A stretch of 64,000 bases of DNA from Pseudofrankia saprophytica (GTDB lineage Bacteria; Actinomycetota; Actinomycetes; Frankiales; Frankiaceae). This document shows positions 15,408-24,362 of this stretch, piece by piece. The position numbers were made by a program, and so were the translations under genes. The first letter of the stretch is position 1, and every line of letters starts with the position of its first letter. Location: assembly GCF_000235425.2 (NCBI RefSeq), contig NZ_KI912266.1:7055879-7119878 (forward strand), given 5' to 3'. Below the pieces are notes generated by a model. That model was not told where the DNA came from. It saw only the letters and a list, made by a program, of their open reading frames with translations, and made no database searches.

Positions 15408-16628
15408 ATGACGGAGCCGGGGATGGAGCCGGTACCCGACCCCGCGTCGGTCTCGACCGAGGACGAGCTGCGTATCGCCATGCTTGGCCTGCTGGGCGAC
15501 TCCTACGACCGTGCCGTGGAGCGACGGACCGGGCTGTCCAAGACGACGGTCAACGACCTGCGCAACGGGCGCAGACGGCTGACCTCGAAGACCCTGACCC
15601 TGATCGTGGAGGCCTACGACCCAAACCGGCGGGAGGCCTGGCTCCTGGCCTGGCGGCGGGTCAACGCACGGCCCGCGACCGCGACCGCGGGGGCGGGCGC
15701 CGGAACGGGCACGGGCGGAGACTCCGACGGAGTCTCCGCGCCAGGCGGCCGGCCGACCGACACCGCGACCGGTCGGGAGGCGGCGCGACCAACGCCACTG
15801 GCGGCACCGGCGGCGGGACGGCCAGCGCGGCCGGAACGGCCGTGGTCCGTTTCCTGGCGGATGGCCTCTCTGACGGTCGGCGCGGCGCTGGTGGCGAGCA
15901 CCATCGCGATTCTGATCACCTTCTTCGCGGTGCGCGGCGACGAGCCAGCGACCGCGGCGACGGGTCCGGCTGGGGGGCTGACGCCGGCCGCCACCGCGCC
16001 GGGCCTGCCCGGCGGCGGGAGACCGCTGGGGGGCGGGCCTCCACCCCTCGGGGGCAGTCACGGTGCGGCCGGCCCGGTCGGCGGGCCGGGCCCGCCGCGC
16101 GCCGACATGAGTCCGCCACCCGATGGGGCGACGCCCGCGCCCGGGGGTTGCTACTCCCTGCCGTTGCAGACCCCGGCAGACGTCGTGACGGAGCCTGGCG
16201 CCGAGTCGGCCGGCATCCGGTTCGCCGAGATGCGCTACACCTACTATCCGTCCTGGCATCCGGCGTTGGCTGTCGGTGGCCGGCTCAGCGGGCCGGTTCC
16301 GCACGGTTGGCGGCTGGTCGCGGCCGCCTGGGCCGACCCCGCGACGGCCGACTCGACCGTCGCCCACAATCCCGGCGACGGCCGGTTCTACCCCGGCGAC
16401 GAGCTGGTGACGAGCGACCAGAACTGCTTCACGGTCCAGCCGTACAACCTGGGCTACGGCGGATACGAGGGAATCACGACTCGCGTCTACGCCATGCTCG
16501 TGGAGGCGGCCAAGGTCCTGCCCTTTGTTCGGGCCGCCGGCCAGCTCGGCGGCCTCGCCGACGCCGACCTCGCGCACTGGGACGTCCGCGTACTGGGTTA
16601 CGCCGTCGTCCCGTCCCGCCCCGAGTGA
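15408..16628 (+). CDS. HTH-membrane-ectodomain protein
   Basis: A 406-residue single-pass membrane protein. Residues ~18-90 form a helix-turn-helix-like cytosolic domain (RAVERRTGLSKTTVNDLRNGRR, then LTLIVEAYDPNRREAWLLAW), similar to XRE-type domains of actinobacterial regulators. A Pro/Gly/Ala linker leads to one membrane segment at ~150-173 (ASLTVGAALVASTIAILITFF). The outside part has a Pro/Gly linker and a ~170-residue domain with two cysteines (GGCYS, DQNCF) that may pair. Starts at ATG behind AAGGAG. The architecture suggests a one-component sensor or an envelope anchor with a former DNA-binding domain; no ligand can be named. DUF72 follows after 45 bp in the same direction. Confidence 0.85.
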   Translation: MTEPGMEPVPDPASVSTEDELRIAMLGLLGDSYDRAVERRTGLSKTTVNDLRNGRRRLTSKTLTLIVEAYDPNRREAWLLAWRRVNARPATATAGAGAGTGTGGDSDGVSAPGGRPTDTATGREAARPTPLAAPAAGRPARPERPWSVSWRMASLTVGAALVASTIAILITFFAVRGDEPATAATGPAGGLTPAATAPGLPGGGRPLGGGPPPLGGSHGAAGPVGGPGPPRADMSPPPDGATPAPGGCYSLPLQTPADVVTEPGAESAGIRFAEMRYTYYPSWHPALAVGGRLSGPVPHGWRLVAAAWADPATADSTVAHNPGDGRFYPGDELVTSDQNCFTVQPYNLGYGGYEGITTRVYAMLVEAAKVLPFVRAAGQLGGLADADLAHWDVRVLGYAVVPSRPE

Positions 16629-16673
16629 CAGGCGTCGGCCGGCCGGGCCCGACCAGGGTGGAGGACTGAGGGC

Positions 16674-17528
16674 ATGCGGCTACACGTGGGGTGCGCGATG
16701 TGGGCCCACAAGTCGTGGCAGGGGCGCTTCCTTGCCCATCCGCTGCCGGCGCACGAGCGGCTGCGGCACTATGCCAGCTGGTGCAACGCCGTCGAGGGGA
16801 ACACGACGTTCTACGCGACGCCGAGCAGGGAGACCGCCGAGTCCTGGGCGCGCCAGACCGACCCTGACTTCTGTTTCCTGCCCAAGCTGCCCAAGCTGAT
16901 CACCCACGAACGCTGCCTCGCCGACGTCGACGAGCCGTTGCGCGCTTTCCTGGACGCCGTCGAGCCGCTCGGCCCCCGCGCGCGCACGCTCTGGATCCAG
17001 CTGCCGGGGGCGTTCGGACCAGCCGACGTCTCCCTGCTCGCCCGCTTCCTCGGCCAGCTCACCACGTCCCACCGGTATGCCGTCGAGGTCCGCCACCCGG
17101 CCTTCTTCGACGACCCGCGCGCGGCACGGCTTCTCGAGGGAGCGCTCGCGGCCGTGGACGCCGAATGGGTTCCCTTCGACACGACCACGTTCTTCGCGAA
17201 CCCTCCCGCCACTGACGCCGAGCGGGACGCCTGGGCCAAGAAACCCCGCGTGCCGTTCCGGTCGGCCGCGCTGACCGACCGTCCGGTAGTCCGCTACCTT
17301 GGCCGCGACGATTCCGCGCGGACGGTCGAGGGCTGGCAACGGTGGGTCGACATCGTCGCCGGGTGGCTGCGCGAGGGCCGCTCGCCCACCGTCTTCATCC
17401 ACACCCCGGACAACGCCGAGGCGCCGCTGCTCGCCCGCCGTTTTCATGAGGACGTCCGGGCCCGCGTGCCCGATCTCGACCCGCTGCCGCGGGAGCTCCT
17501 GCCAGCGGAGCCCCAGACCCTGTTCTAG
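16674..17528 (+). CDS. DUF72 family protein (YecE-like)
   Basis: A 284-residue TIM-barrel-like DUF72 protein. Diagnostic parts: HVGCAMWAHKSWQG at the N-terminus, LRHYASWCNAVEGNTTFYATPS, CFLPKLPKLITHERCL, LWIQLPGAFGP, RYAVEVRHPAFFD and the C-terminal VFIHTPDNAEAPLLAR. Members (YecE) are widespread and without a proven reaction. Probably co-transcribed with the membrane HTH gene 45 bp upstream. The gene converges on glutathione peroxidase with a long hairpin between them. Confidence 0.9.
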   Translation: MRLHVGCAMWAHKSWQGRFLAHPLPAHERLRHYASWCNAVEGNTTFYATPSRETAESWARQTDPDFCFLPKLPKLITHERCLADVDEPLRAFLDAVEPLGPRARTLWIQLPGAFGPADVSLLARFLGQLTTSHRYAVEVRHPAFFDDPRAARLLEGALAAVDAEWVPFDTTTFFANPPATDAERDAWAKKPRVPFRSAALTDRPVVRYLGRDDSARTVEGWQRWVDIVAGWLREGRSPTVFIHTPDNAEAPLLARRFHEDVRARVPDLDPLPRELLPAEPQTLF

Positions 17529-17620
17529 GGCCCGCGCTGAAGGCCCGCCATCACCAGCCGCCGCCGCGGCCGGCCCTCACCAACCGTCTTCACCAACCGC
17601 CGTCACCGTCCCCCGTCACC

Positions 17621-17676
17621 CCCGCCGCCGCGGCCGGCCGCGAGAGCGGGGAGCGCGGGGAGGCCGCGGCGGCGGG
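17621..17676. terminator. bidirectional hairpin between convergent genes
   Basis: CCCGCCGCCGCGGCC and GGCCGCGGCGGCGGG form a perfect 15-bp stem with a 26-nt loop, midway between the stops of the DUF72 and glutathione peroxidase genes. A further copy of CCGCCGCCGCGGCCGGCC lies near 17550-17570. Confidence 0.6.
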
Positions 17677-17702
17677 CGGGCAGCCAGCTGGCGCCGTGGG
17701 CG

Positions 17703-18239
17703 CTAGCCGAGGAGGGCGTCGAGATCGGGGCGGATCTCCTCCGGGGTCACCGGCGGCTCGTAGCGGCGGATCACCTCGCCGTCGCGGCCGACGAGGAACT
17801 TCGTGAAGTTCCACTTGATCTCGTCGGTGCCGACCCGGTCCGGGAAGGTCTTCGCGACGAAGTCGTACAGGAATCCGGACTGCGGCCCGAAGTCACCCGG
17901 CGCCTCGGTACGCAGGTAACCGTATAGCGGGGCGGTGTTCGATCCGTTGACGTCGATCTTGCTGAATATCGGGAATGTAACGTCGTACGACGCCTTGCAG
18001 AAGTCCTGGATCTCGGCGTCCGTACCCGGCTCCTGCTCCATGAACTGGTTGCAGGGAAAGCCGAGGATCTCCAGGCCGCGGCCGTGCAGCTCGCGGTAGA
18101 GCGCCTCCAGGCCCTCGTACTGCGGCGTCAGGCCACACTTGCTGGCGACGTTGACGATCAGCAGCGCCTGGCCGGCGTAGTCACCGAGTGACCGCGAACC
18201 GCCGTCTGCGGTCGCGACACTGAAGTCGTACACACCCAT
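17703..18239 (-). CDS. glutathione peroxidase family protein
   Basis: A 178-residue thiol peroxidase of the glutathione peroxidase family, reducing H2O2 or organic hydroperoxides; in actinobacteria the reductant is normally thioredoxin or mycothiol-linked. The peroxidatic Cys lies in NVASKCGLTPQYEGL, the Gln in GFPCNQFMEQEPG, and the Trp/Asn in IKWNFTKFLV, completing the catalytic tetrad. Length is standard. The start MGVYDFSV matches the family N-terminus; a 14-codon longer in-frame start exists upstream. Cytoplasmic, no signal. Confidence 0.95.
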   Translation of the reverse strand: MGVYDFSVATADGGSRSLGDYAGQALLIVNVASKCGLTPQYEGLEALYRELHGRGLEILGFPCNQFMEQEPGTDAEIQDFCKASYDVTFPIFSKIDVNGSNTAPLYGYLRTEAPGDFGPQSGFLYDFVAKTFPDRVGTDEIKWNFTKFLVGRDGEVIRRYEPPVTPEEIRPDLDALLG

Positions 18240-18359
18240 GATCGGTCCAACTCTCCTGATAAATCGTCCGAAGGCTGACATAGCTGACGCTACTGGCCGG
18301 TCCCTGGTCCGTCGTCAAAGAAGTGGACAAGGACAGGTGACCACGGGCGGGCGACCAGG

Positions 18360-18827
18360 TCATCCGGCGCGGAAGGCCATCTTCTCGAGCAGCGCGCGGC
18401 GGTCGGGCGGCACCGGCGTCGTCGAGCCGTCGACCCGGTGCACCAGCACCGTGTCGCACAACCCGAGGCAGGTCCCCTCGTGAAACAGCCCCGAGAAGTA
18501 GACCACCGATGACCGGCCGATCCAGCCGATCGCGACGCCCACCTCATAGTTCGCCGGGTAGTGGGCCTCGGCGAGGTAGTCGACCCGGGACTGGGCGACG
18601 ACGAAGTGGAACGGCCCCGACCTCGCCGAGCCAGGCGTGCCGAACAGGCCGAGCAGCTGGTTGTTGAACGCCGCCCGCGCGTCCTCGTAGTAGGCGACGA
18701 CAGCGACGTTGTTGATGTGGCCGAGGTTGTCGACGTCGGCGAAGCGGGCCCGGATCTCGTGCACCCACGGGTACCGCGCCAGGTCACGCCGGTCGTCCTC
18801 GCGCACCGGCCGACGCCCACCGTCCAT
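18360..18827 (-). CDS. hotdog-fold acyl-CoA thioesterase
   Basis: A 155-residue 4-hydroxybenzoyl-CoA thioesterase/YbgC-type hotdog protein. The active-site region reads RFADVDNLGHINNVAVVAYYEDAR, with the Asp and the GHxNN motif of the family, and VDYLAEAHYPANYEVGVAIGWIGRSSVVY continues the fold. It starts at ATG behind GGAAGGG. It probably hydrolyses an acyl-CoA; the chain specificity is unknown. Same strand as the upstream F420-type oxidoreductase (63 bp gap), possibly one transcript. Confidence 0.9.
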   Translation of the reverse strand: MDGGRRPVREDDRRDLARYPWVHEIRARFADVDNLGHINNVAVVAYYEDARAAFNNQLLGLFGTPGSARSGPFHFVVAQSRVDYLAEAHYPANYEVGVAIGWIGRSSVVYFSGLFHEGTCLGLCDTVLVHRVDGSTTPVPPDRRALLEKMAFRAG

Positions 18828-18890
18828 GCGGATTTCCCTTCCCCAGTGTGATCCGCGTTCCCGAACGTGATCCGCGCGCGGTCGCCGGGA

Positions 18891-19898
18891 CTACTTGGCG
18901 GCCGCGAGCAGCTCCGTCCACAGGGACGGGTCCGCGTCATAGGCGCTGTACAGCGTCGTGCGCTGATAGATCTTGCCGACCTTCTCGACGAGCTTCGGCC
19001 CGACCTCGGCGGGCGTTCCGACGACGGAGAACTCGTGCAGCATCTCGTCGGTGATCACGTCGGCCATCTCGTCCCAGCGGCCCTGCTTGGACAGGGTGTT
19101 GAGCTCGCCCTGCGCGTCGCCCCAGCCGTGCGCCTCCAGCACCGCCCGGTAGGAGGGCGTGGAACCGTAGAACGCGATGCGCTTCTTCGTCCCGAAGACG
19201 GCCGCGGCCATCTCCTCCTGCGTGCGCCCGACGGTGACGAACGACGGCCCGTTGACGACGAAGCCGTCGAGGTCCCCCTTGCCCACCTTGGCCCGCCCGC
19301 GCAGCAGCGCCGGGATGGTGACCTGCTCGAGATAGCGGTTGGTCGTGAACGGGTGCACGAAGAACCCGTCCGCGGCCTCGCCCGCGACCTCGGTCATCAG
19401 CTCCCCGACGGCCGCCAGGAAGATCGGCGGCGGCCCGTACTCGTGCGGCTCCGGGGTGAAGAACGGAGTCATCAGCGTGTGGGTGTAGAAGTCGCCGCGG
19501 AAGTCCAGCTTCACGCCGTCCTGCCAGGTCGCCCAGATCGCCCGGGTGGCCAGGATCAGCTCGCGCATCCGCGCCGCGGGCCGGGACCAGGGCATCGAGA
19601 ACCGGCGCTCGATGTGCGGCTTGATCTGCGAACCGAGGCCGAGGACGAAGCGGCCGCGGGAGTAACCGGCCAGGTCGTAGCCGATGTTCGCGAGCGTCAT
19701 CGGGGTCCGGGCGAAGCCGATCGCGATCGCCGTACCGATGGTGACGGTCTCGGTCGCCATCGCGGCCTGCAGGCACTGCAGGAACGGGTCGTGCTTCGTC
19801 TCGGAGGCCCACGCTCCCGCGTAGCCGGCACCCTCGATCTTCGCGGCCTCCGCCTGCGTCGCCCCGATGTCGTCGGACAGGCTCGCGTCGATCTTCAT
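18891..19898 (-). CDS. F420-dependent luciferase-like oxidoreductase, second copy
   Basis: A 335-residue LLM-class oxidoreductase, clear paralogue of the one near 4.1 kb: KIEGAGYAGAWASETKHDPF, GTAIAIGFARTPMTLANIGYD, GRFVLGLGSQIKPHIERRF and MPWSRP align motif for motif, as does IAFYGSTPSYRAVLEAHGWGD near residue 240. The ATG (MKIDASLSD) has GGAGGAG upstream; the frame is open ~130 codons further up without start support. It probably uses F420 and acts on a hydrophobic or acyl substrate, going by the thioesterase behind it; that is inference. Confidence 0.9.
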   Translation of the reverse strand: MKIDASLSDDIGATQAEAAKIEGAGYAGAWASETKHDPFLQCLQAAMATETVTIGTAIAIGFARTPMTLANIGYDLAGYSRGRFVLGLGSQIKPHIERRFSMPWSRPAARMRELILATRAIWATWQDGVKLDFRGDFYTHTLMTPFFTPEPHEYGPPPIFLAAVGELMTEVAGEAADGFFVHPFTTNRYLEQVTIPALLRGRAKVGKGDLDGFVVNGPSFVTVGRTQEEMAAAVFGTKKRIAFYGSTPSYRAVLEAHGWGDAQGELNTLSKQGRWDEMADVITDEMLHEFSVVGTPAEVGPKLVEKVGKIYQRTTLYSAYDADPSLWTELLAAAK

Positions 19899-20394
19899 CC
19901 GGTCTCCTCCGCTGGCCGCGTGGCCGCGCCACCGCGCTGGGGCTACTGAGCTGACTACAGGGGCTGGCGCTCCGGGCCGGCCTCTCGCCCGGGCGCGTCG
20001 CGCCCAGGGTGAGGTGTGCCGGCCGGCCCGGTCGATAGCCCTGGGACACGCTCCCGCCAGGCGGCCGGCTGGAGCAACCGTTCGGGTCCCTGGTGTGACG
20101 CCTCTGACGTCCGCGCGCTGCTTCCCGGGCGGGGAACGACACGACCCCACCCGAGACCCGACCGCGTGCCGGGTCTCGCTGGCGCGGATGAGAGCCGGCG
20201 AGCGGATGCGGACCGAACGCGGCACTCCTACCGGGTCACGGTGAAGCGCGGGGTGTCGCTCTCGAACCTCCGAACATCCGCTACGTAGAGCAATCACTGG
20301 TTACTCTCTGCTTATGGTCCGGGTGTTAGTCGACCGCTTCGGGCCATTGGGGTGGCGTCAAGAGTCATCCGGCCCGGGACGAAGGGATGACTCA
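19899..20394. other. divergent intergenic region before the GH26 gene
   Basis: No supportable gene. The AT-richer patch CAATCACTGGTTACTCTCTG near 20290-20310 is the likely promoter area of the secreted GH26 gene. The left part is upstream of the second F420-type oxidoreductase. Confidence 0.4.
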
Positions 20395-22785
20395 GTGCCC
20401 CTGGGAAACTCGCCCCTGGGAACCGGACCCCCATCGAAACCGACCGAAGACCCGGCCGAAGCCACACGCGAGGCCGTCGGCGGACCTACCTCCACCCACC
20501 AACACGCTCCGCCAGCGCGCGCCAGCCGGCACCGCCGTCCCGCCCGCGGACCTTTCGGCTCATCCCGACAGCGCCCGGCACCGCGGCGGCCAGGCAGCCA
20601 GCCTGGCCTGGCGACGTCCCCCGAACCGCCCGAACACGGCGGACCACCGGGCCGGACCCGGCCGGCCCACCGCGCCGGCCGCCGGCACCGGGCCGGCCGG
20701 CGATGGTCGACCGGCGGCCCACACCGGCCGATCCTCGTCGTGGTGGCGCTGCTGCTCGGCGCGCTGGTCGTCCCGAGCGCGACCGCCTCCGCCGACGCGT
20801 CGGTGCTTCCCTTCGCCGACGTCGATCCGAGCACCCTACCGGGCGTCCTGCACACCACGGTCCAGCCGCCGGCCACCACGGGGATCAGCCAGTTCCCGAT
20901 CCTCACCACCGCCGCGCCGGCCACCGAGCCACTCACCGACGACGAACTGCGGCAGACCGTGGTCCGCGTCGGCGAGCTCACCCCGCTCGCCGCGGCCACG
21001 GGCGTCATCGAGGACACCGCGGTCGGCGCGGGCGTCGGCCAGGTCAGCTACGGCGGCACCTGGACGCTCTGCGGCGGCTGCGCTCCCGACACCCCCAACC
21101 ACTCGTTCCGCTACTCCCTGCAGGCCGGCGCGACCGCCAGCGTCTCGTTCACCGGCACCCAGATCAAGATCTACGGTGTCAAGGAGCGCGCCGGCGGCAT
21201 CGCCTCCGTGAAGGTCGACAACGGACCGGCGACCACCATCGACACCTACGCCCCCACCTCGGGCGGCGCGGTCATCTACGACTCGGGCACGCTCGCGAAC
21301 GGCGTGCACACCGCGGTCCTGACCAACCTGGGCCGGCGCAACGCGTCGTCGACGGCGTTCGCCGTCATCTTCGACCGCGCCGAGGTCTTCACCGACACGC
21401 CCCCGGACGACCCGGGCGACACGGACCCGCCCACCGGAACCAAGACGACGGTCGAGGACACCGCGACCGGTGTCGGTGACGACCAGGTCAGTTACAACGG
21501 GAACTGGATCCAGTGCGGCGGCTGCCAGCCGTCGACGCCGAACAAGTCGTTCCGCTACTCGCTCACGGCGGGTGCCACGGCCACGATCCGCTGGACGGGC
21601 ACCCGGATCGTGATCTACGGCGTCAAGGAGAAGGCCGGCGGCCTGCTGACGGTCAGCGTCGACAGCCGGACGACGACCACCGTCGACACCTACGCGCCCA
21701 GCTCCAGCAACGCGCTCATCTACGACTCCGGCCAGCTCGCGTTCGGTGACCATGTGGCCGTCGTCACGAACATCGGCCAGCGCAACGCGTCGTCGACGGC
21801 GTTCGCGGTCTCCTTCGACCGCGCCGAGACGTACAACGCTCAGGACCCCGGCGGGCCGCCGCCCGGGCCGGACTTCCCCACCCGTTCCGGCGAGCCGTGG
21901 CTGTCCGGGGCCAACGGCGACCCGCTGATCACCCCGGCCGACGTGGACGCGTTCTGCGCGTTCCGCGGCAACCTGTGCGACGTGGCGCAGGTCTATACGG
22001 CGCGCGACAGCTGGCAGTCGATCGTGGGGCAGTCGTTCGTCTACTCGAACTTCGCCGGCTGGCCCGGCAAGCTCGTGATCAGCGTGCCGCCGTTCCCGGA
22101 GACGGGCGGCAACTCGCTGCGGACGTGCGCCACCGGCGCCTACGACAGCAACTGGCGCCAGTTCGGCCAGACGCTGAACGCGGCGGGGCGGCAGAACTCG
22201 ATCGTCCGGCTGGCGTGGGAGGCGAACGGCAACTGGTACCCGTGGTCGGGCACCGACCCGGCCGCGTTCATCAACTGCTACCGGCACGTCGTGGACGCGA
22301 TCCGCGCGACCGCGAACCCTGACCCGAAGTTCGACTGGACGATCAACTCGCACTACTCGCAGAACCCGCCGAGCCACAACCCGCTCGACCTCTACCCGGG
22401 CGACCAGTGGGTGGACATCGTGTCGATCGACGCGTACGACCAGTACCCGCCGTCGTACACGCTGGACCAGTTCAACGCGCAGGCGAACGCGACCGGCGGC
22501 ATCACCTGGCTGTACAACTTCGCGCGGGCGCACGGGAAGCTGTTCGGCGTCCCCGAGTGGGGGGTCGCGTCCGGGTCCGGCGAGAACGGTGGCGGTGACA
22601 ACGCCAACTACATCCAGTTCATGCGCGACTGGATGGTCGCCCGCGCCGGCCGTGGCATGTACTACGAGTCGTACTTCAACAACTGCGAAATGCAGAATGT
22701 CGGCTCGAACATCTACCGGCCGAAGGGACCGCACTGCCTGTACCAGAACACGGCGGCGGCGACTCGCTACGCGCAGCTGTGGTGA
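20395..22785 (+). CDS. secreted GH26-like mannanase with two repeat domains
   Basis: A 796-residue exported glycoside hydrolase. The GTG start is preferred because GAAGGGA precedes it; an ATG 27 codons upstream has no ribosome binding site. The N-terminal ~100 residues are Pro/Arg-rich, then a signal-anchor (ILVVVALLLGALVVPSATASA). Two ~125-residue repeats follow (beginning VEDTAVGAGVGQVSYGG and VEDTATGVGDDQVSYNG), each with a CGGC motif and ending in FDRAE; they are probably carbohydrate-binding beta domains. The catalytic part (~495 to the end) carries RLAWEANGNWYPW with the acid/base Glu and VPEWGV with the nucleophile Glu, as in GH26 beta-mannanases. The last 110 bp overlap the opposite DUF222 remnant. 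Confidence 0.85.
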   Translation: MPLGNSPLGTGPPSKPTEDPAEATREAVGGPTSTHQHAPPARASRHRRPARGPFGSSRQRPAPRRPGSQPGLATSPEPPEHGGPPGRTRPAHRAGRRHRAGRRWSTGGPHRPILVVVALLLGALVVPSATASADASVLPFADVDPSTLPGVLHTTVQPPATTGISQFPILTTAAPATEPLTDDELRQTVVRVGELTPLAAATGVIEDTAVGAGVGQVSYGGTWTLCGGCAPDTPNHSFRYSLQAGATASVSFTGTQIKIYGVKERAGGIASVKVDNGPATTIDTYAPTSGGAVIYDSGTLANGVHTAVLTNLGRRNASSTAFAVIFDRAEVFTDTPPDDPGDTDPPTGTKTTVEDTATGVGDDQVSYNGNWIQCGGCQPSTPNKSFRYSLTAGATATIRWTGTRIVIYGVKEKAGGLLTVSVDSRTTTTVDTYAPSSSNALIYDSGQLAFGDHVAVVTNIGQRNASSTAFAVSFDRAETYNAQDPGGPPPGPDFPTRSGEPWLSGANGDPLITPADVDAFCAFRGNLCDVAQVYTARDSWQSIVGQSFVYSNFAGWPGKLVISVPPFPETGGNSLRTCATGAYDSNWRQFGQTLNAAGRQNSIVRLAWEANGNWYPWSGTDPAAFINCYRHVVDAIRATANPDPKFDWTINSHYSQNPPSHNPLDLYPGDQWVDIVSIDAYDQYPPSYTLDQFNAQANATGGITWLYNFARAHGKLFGVPEWGVASGSGENGGGDNANYIQFMRDWMVARAGRGMYYESYFNNCEMQNVGSNIYRPKGPHCLYQNTAAATRYAQLW

Positions 22786-23656
22786 GGTGGCTGGCGGCCG
22801 CGAGGTAACAGCTCGCGACCGTGAGCAGCGCGTCGGCTCGTCGCTGGGCCGGGGCGCGGACGTCAGCCGGTCCGGCGGTCACCTGATCCGCCAGCCGTAG
22901 CGCGTCGAGCACGGTCCTGGCGTCATCGACCGGGACTGAGCCTGCGATCGTCACCCAGCCGCCCGGGTGCGCCTCCGCGCACCCGGGCGGTGCCGGTACC
23001 AGCGACAGCGAGCGGGCGCGCCAGGCGGCATCGGCGTCCCGCTCGACGCCGGCCGGGTCCGCGTCGCGCAGCCAGTGGTTGACCGCGGCGCGGACCTGGG
23101 CCGGCCCGGCCCGGCGCGCCAGGGCCGTGAGCTCGGCCTCCACCGGACCGGCGAGCGCCACCAGGCGCGGCGGACTGGTCAGCGGCGCCGTCAGGGCGAG
23201 CACATGGTCGAGGCTCACCTCACCGCGGCGGAACGCCTCCGCCAGCACCGGCAGACTGGTCAGGGCCCGCGCGGCGCCGAGCAGGGCGGCGGCCGTCGCG
23301 TCGGTCAGCCGGGCCCGCCCGGCGACCCAGCCAACGAGCGTAGGCCGCCCGTCCACCCCGCCCCGACCGGCGCGGTCACCGGCACCGTCGGGCCCGGTCG
23401 GGCATCCGCCAGGGCGGGTGCCGGCCGGACCGGCCGGACCGCTCGCCCCGGCGGTGCCGCGACGCCCCGGTCGTCCCCACCCATCGGCCAGGTCCGCCGC
23501 GCCCACCGCTCGCACCAGCGCGGCCTGCGCGGCCGCGATGACCCCGCCGAGCTGGCCTACCAGGTCGGCGACGGCGCCGTCCGCGAGCGAGGCAGGCTCG
23601 ATCTCAGCCAGCGCCTGGCGCAGCGCCGCCAGCGCCGTCATCCCGTCACCGTCCAT
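22676..23656 (-). pseudogene. DUF222 (13E12-type HNH protein) truncated at 3' end
   Basis: The N-terminal DUF222 domain of actinobacterial HNH endonuclease-like proteins (13E12 repeat family). It starts at ATG (MDGDGMTALAALRQ) behind GGGGGAGG. Seen: VGWVAGRARLTDATAAALL, ALTSLPVLAEAFRRGEVSLDHVLAL, then DARTVLDALRLADQ and APAQRRADALLTVA. Full-length members continue with an HNH domain (Cys/His-rich) of 100 residues or more; here the frame loses similarity after ~297 residues and the last ~30 codons are simply the antisense of the GH26 gene end. There is a Gly/Pro-rich insertion around residues 65-105. It looks truncated by a deletion or by arrival of the GH26 segment, and is probably inactive. 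Confidence 0.7.
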
Positions 23657-23954
23657 CCAGCCTCCCCCCGGAGCTGGGCGGCTGTCGGCCGCCTCGCGAG
23701 GGCGGCGCCGACCCGCACCGGCACGCCGGCGCCCGCGCCGTGCCCGAGGACCGCCGCGACGCGGACGCGCGGCGCGCCGAGCCACCGCCACCGCCCCGTG
23801 ACGTCGCCGGCGGTCGCCCACCGGCGGCCTTCGGCCAGGCCGTGTCAGCCGCGGTGGCTCGGCGGTGGTGCCCTCAGAGCTGACCTCGCCAGAGCTGGCC
23901 ACGCGCCGCCCTCTTCGAACTCACGTTCGACAATACGCCCAGCTCAGAGCCCCT

Positions 23955-24362
23955 TCAACCAGCCGCCGCACGCGGCGGGCCCTGCCGGTCGACCAGCAGT
24001 TCGACCAGGTGCTCCAGCTCGGTCGCCGGGTTCTCGGTGACCCCGGTGTGCACCGGTGAGGTCTGCACGACCGTGCTGCGCGGCGCGGTGAGCCAGCGGA
24101 ACCGCTCGCCGGGCGACAGCACGCCCGCCGCTCCCGCCGCCGGGCCGCCGACGCACACCCGGTGCAACGCGTCGAGGTGAACGCGTACGGCCGCGAGGTC
24201 GAGGTACGGGTCGAGCGCCGCGAGCCGCTCGCCGTCGAGGACGCAGCGCAGGTCGAGGTAGCCGGCGCCCTGGCACCACAGCAGCACGCCGACGTTCATG
24301 CACTCGCCGCGCTCGACGCGCGGCACCACGCGTACCAGCGCGTACTCGAACAGCTCAGCCAC
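23955..24362 (-). CDS. DUF3037 protein
   Basis: A 135-residue DUF3037 protein: FEYALVRVVPRVERGECMNVGVLLWC at the N-terminus is diagnostic, followed by YLDLRCVLDGERLAALDPYLDL and a C-terminal NPATELEHLVELLVDR helix. Its GTG start overlaps the stop of the upstream HipA-like gene by eight bases, so the two are translationally coupled. DUF3037 genes are regularly found behind HipA-like kinase genes; the function of the pair is not established. Confidence 0.9.
   Translation of the reverse strand: MAELFEYALVRVVPRVERGECMNVGVLLWCQGAGYLDLRCVLDGERLAALDPYLDLAAVRVHLDALHRVCVGGPAAGAAGVLSPGERFRWLTAPRSTVVQTSPVHTGVTENPATELEHLVELLVDRQGPPRAAAG

Noticed and set aside
22676-22785. Complete DUF222-HNH endonuclease
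   Set aside because: No HNH Cys/His motif; the end is the antisense of the GH26 gene.
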